Source: CAWCTD01 sp963798455
GTDB taxonomy: Bacteria > Acidobacteriota > Terriglobia > Bryobacterales > Bryobacteraceae
Direction: 5' to 3'
Assembly: GCA_963798455.1 (NCBI GenBank)
Contig: CAWCTD010000003.1
Location: 2,790,001 to 2,854,000 of the forward strand
Length of the DNA: 64,000 bases
The notes beneath the pieces were generated by a model that saw only the letters and a list, made by a program, of their open reading frames with translations, was not told the DNA's origin and did not search any database. This document shows positions 63,912-64,000 of the stretch, one piece after another (the stretch's first letter is position 1; each line of letters starts with the position of its first letter). The position numbers and the translations under genes were made by a program.

Positions 63912-64000
63912 TCACGCCGTCTTGCCGACAATCGGAATGGCAGCGGCAGGATAAGCGTGAACCAGTCCTTCGTCGGGAACGTGGGAAAGCAGCACATTCC
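63912..64000 (-). CDS. C-terminal end of an unidentified protein (runs off the window)
   Basis: On the minus strand a frame is open from base 64000 to a TGA at 63914-63912, ending NVLLSHVPDEGLVHAYPAAA then IPIVGKTA. The composition is protein-like but the 28 residues are too few to identify. Could be chance. Confidence 0.25.
   Translation of the reverse strand, partial: NVLLSHVPDEGLVHAYPAAAIPIVGKTA

Overview
The window reads as chromosomal DNA of a GC-rich acidobacterium of the Solibacter/Bryobacter type. This is inferred from gene style, not from a marker gene: several secreted Gfo/Idh/MocA oxidoreductases with Tat leaders, a large Oar-like TonB receptor with an N-terminal carboxypeptidase-regulatory domain, a fused YncE/phosphoesterase, an ApbE, and a rimP-nusA-infB cluster of that flavour. 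I found no rRNA, tRNA, CRISPR array, transposase or integrase.

Layout. 0-7.5 kb: end of a sugar-isomerase-like gene, three tandem Gfo/Idh/MocA oxidoreductases, an unassigned gene and a DUF362 protein. 7.5-11.3 kb: TrmO, a phosphoesterase, QueD and a DinG-type helicase, all on the minus strand. 11.3-17.5 kb: an accessory region built beside the 5' end of dinG. It holds a SIR2-domain protein, a restriction-modification pair whose XhoI/PaeR7I-like nuclease is frameshifted, a TcmP/DUF5131 pair of unknown function, and a HicBA toxin-antitoxin pair. The dinG 5' end occurs three times here (10788-11348, 16564-16944, about 17436-17510). 17.6-19.3 kb: a glycosyltransferase and a HigBA pair. 19.3-23.1 kb: TSUP transporters, DUF1634, and an ECF sigma/anti-sigma/CpxP-like envelope-stress module. 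23.1-30 kb: NAD synthesis (nadA, nadE), a YncE/phosphoesterase and a GH57 amylase. 30-33.8 kb: a SYLF protein, the Oar-like receptor and a small exported protein.

33.7-41.4 kb: a trehalose-from-glycogen operon (treZ, DUF3536 GH57, treY), bracketed by two copies of the 3' end of hemG. 41.2-51.1 kb: one long minus-strand gene run, rimP-nusA-infB-DUF503-rbfA-apbE-hemE-hemH-hemG, mostly with overlapping or near-touching genes and with an attenuator-like terminator in the rimP leader. 51.3-56.2 kb: a membrane-fused spermidine-synthase homologue, a fourth Gfo/Idh/MocA oxidoreductase and an MFS transporter. 56.3-63 kb: two ABC ATPases around a HlyD-type adaptor but no permease, an NtrC/NtrY-like two-component pair, and a receiver-CpaE-like protein. 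63-64 kb: a 5'-truncated dihydroorotate-dehydrogenase-like gene next to two REP-like palindromes.

Two points stand out. First, the dinG and hemG loci show the same architecture: an accessory module flanked by direct repeats of one end of the host gene, with the host gene left intact. This is what single-crossover integration of a circle carrying a host-gene fragment would leave. Second, the TcmP/DUF5131 operon starts inside an in-frame dinG remnant and may be transcribed from a captured copy of the dinG promoter.
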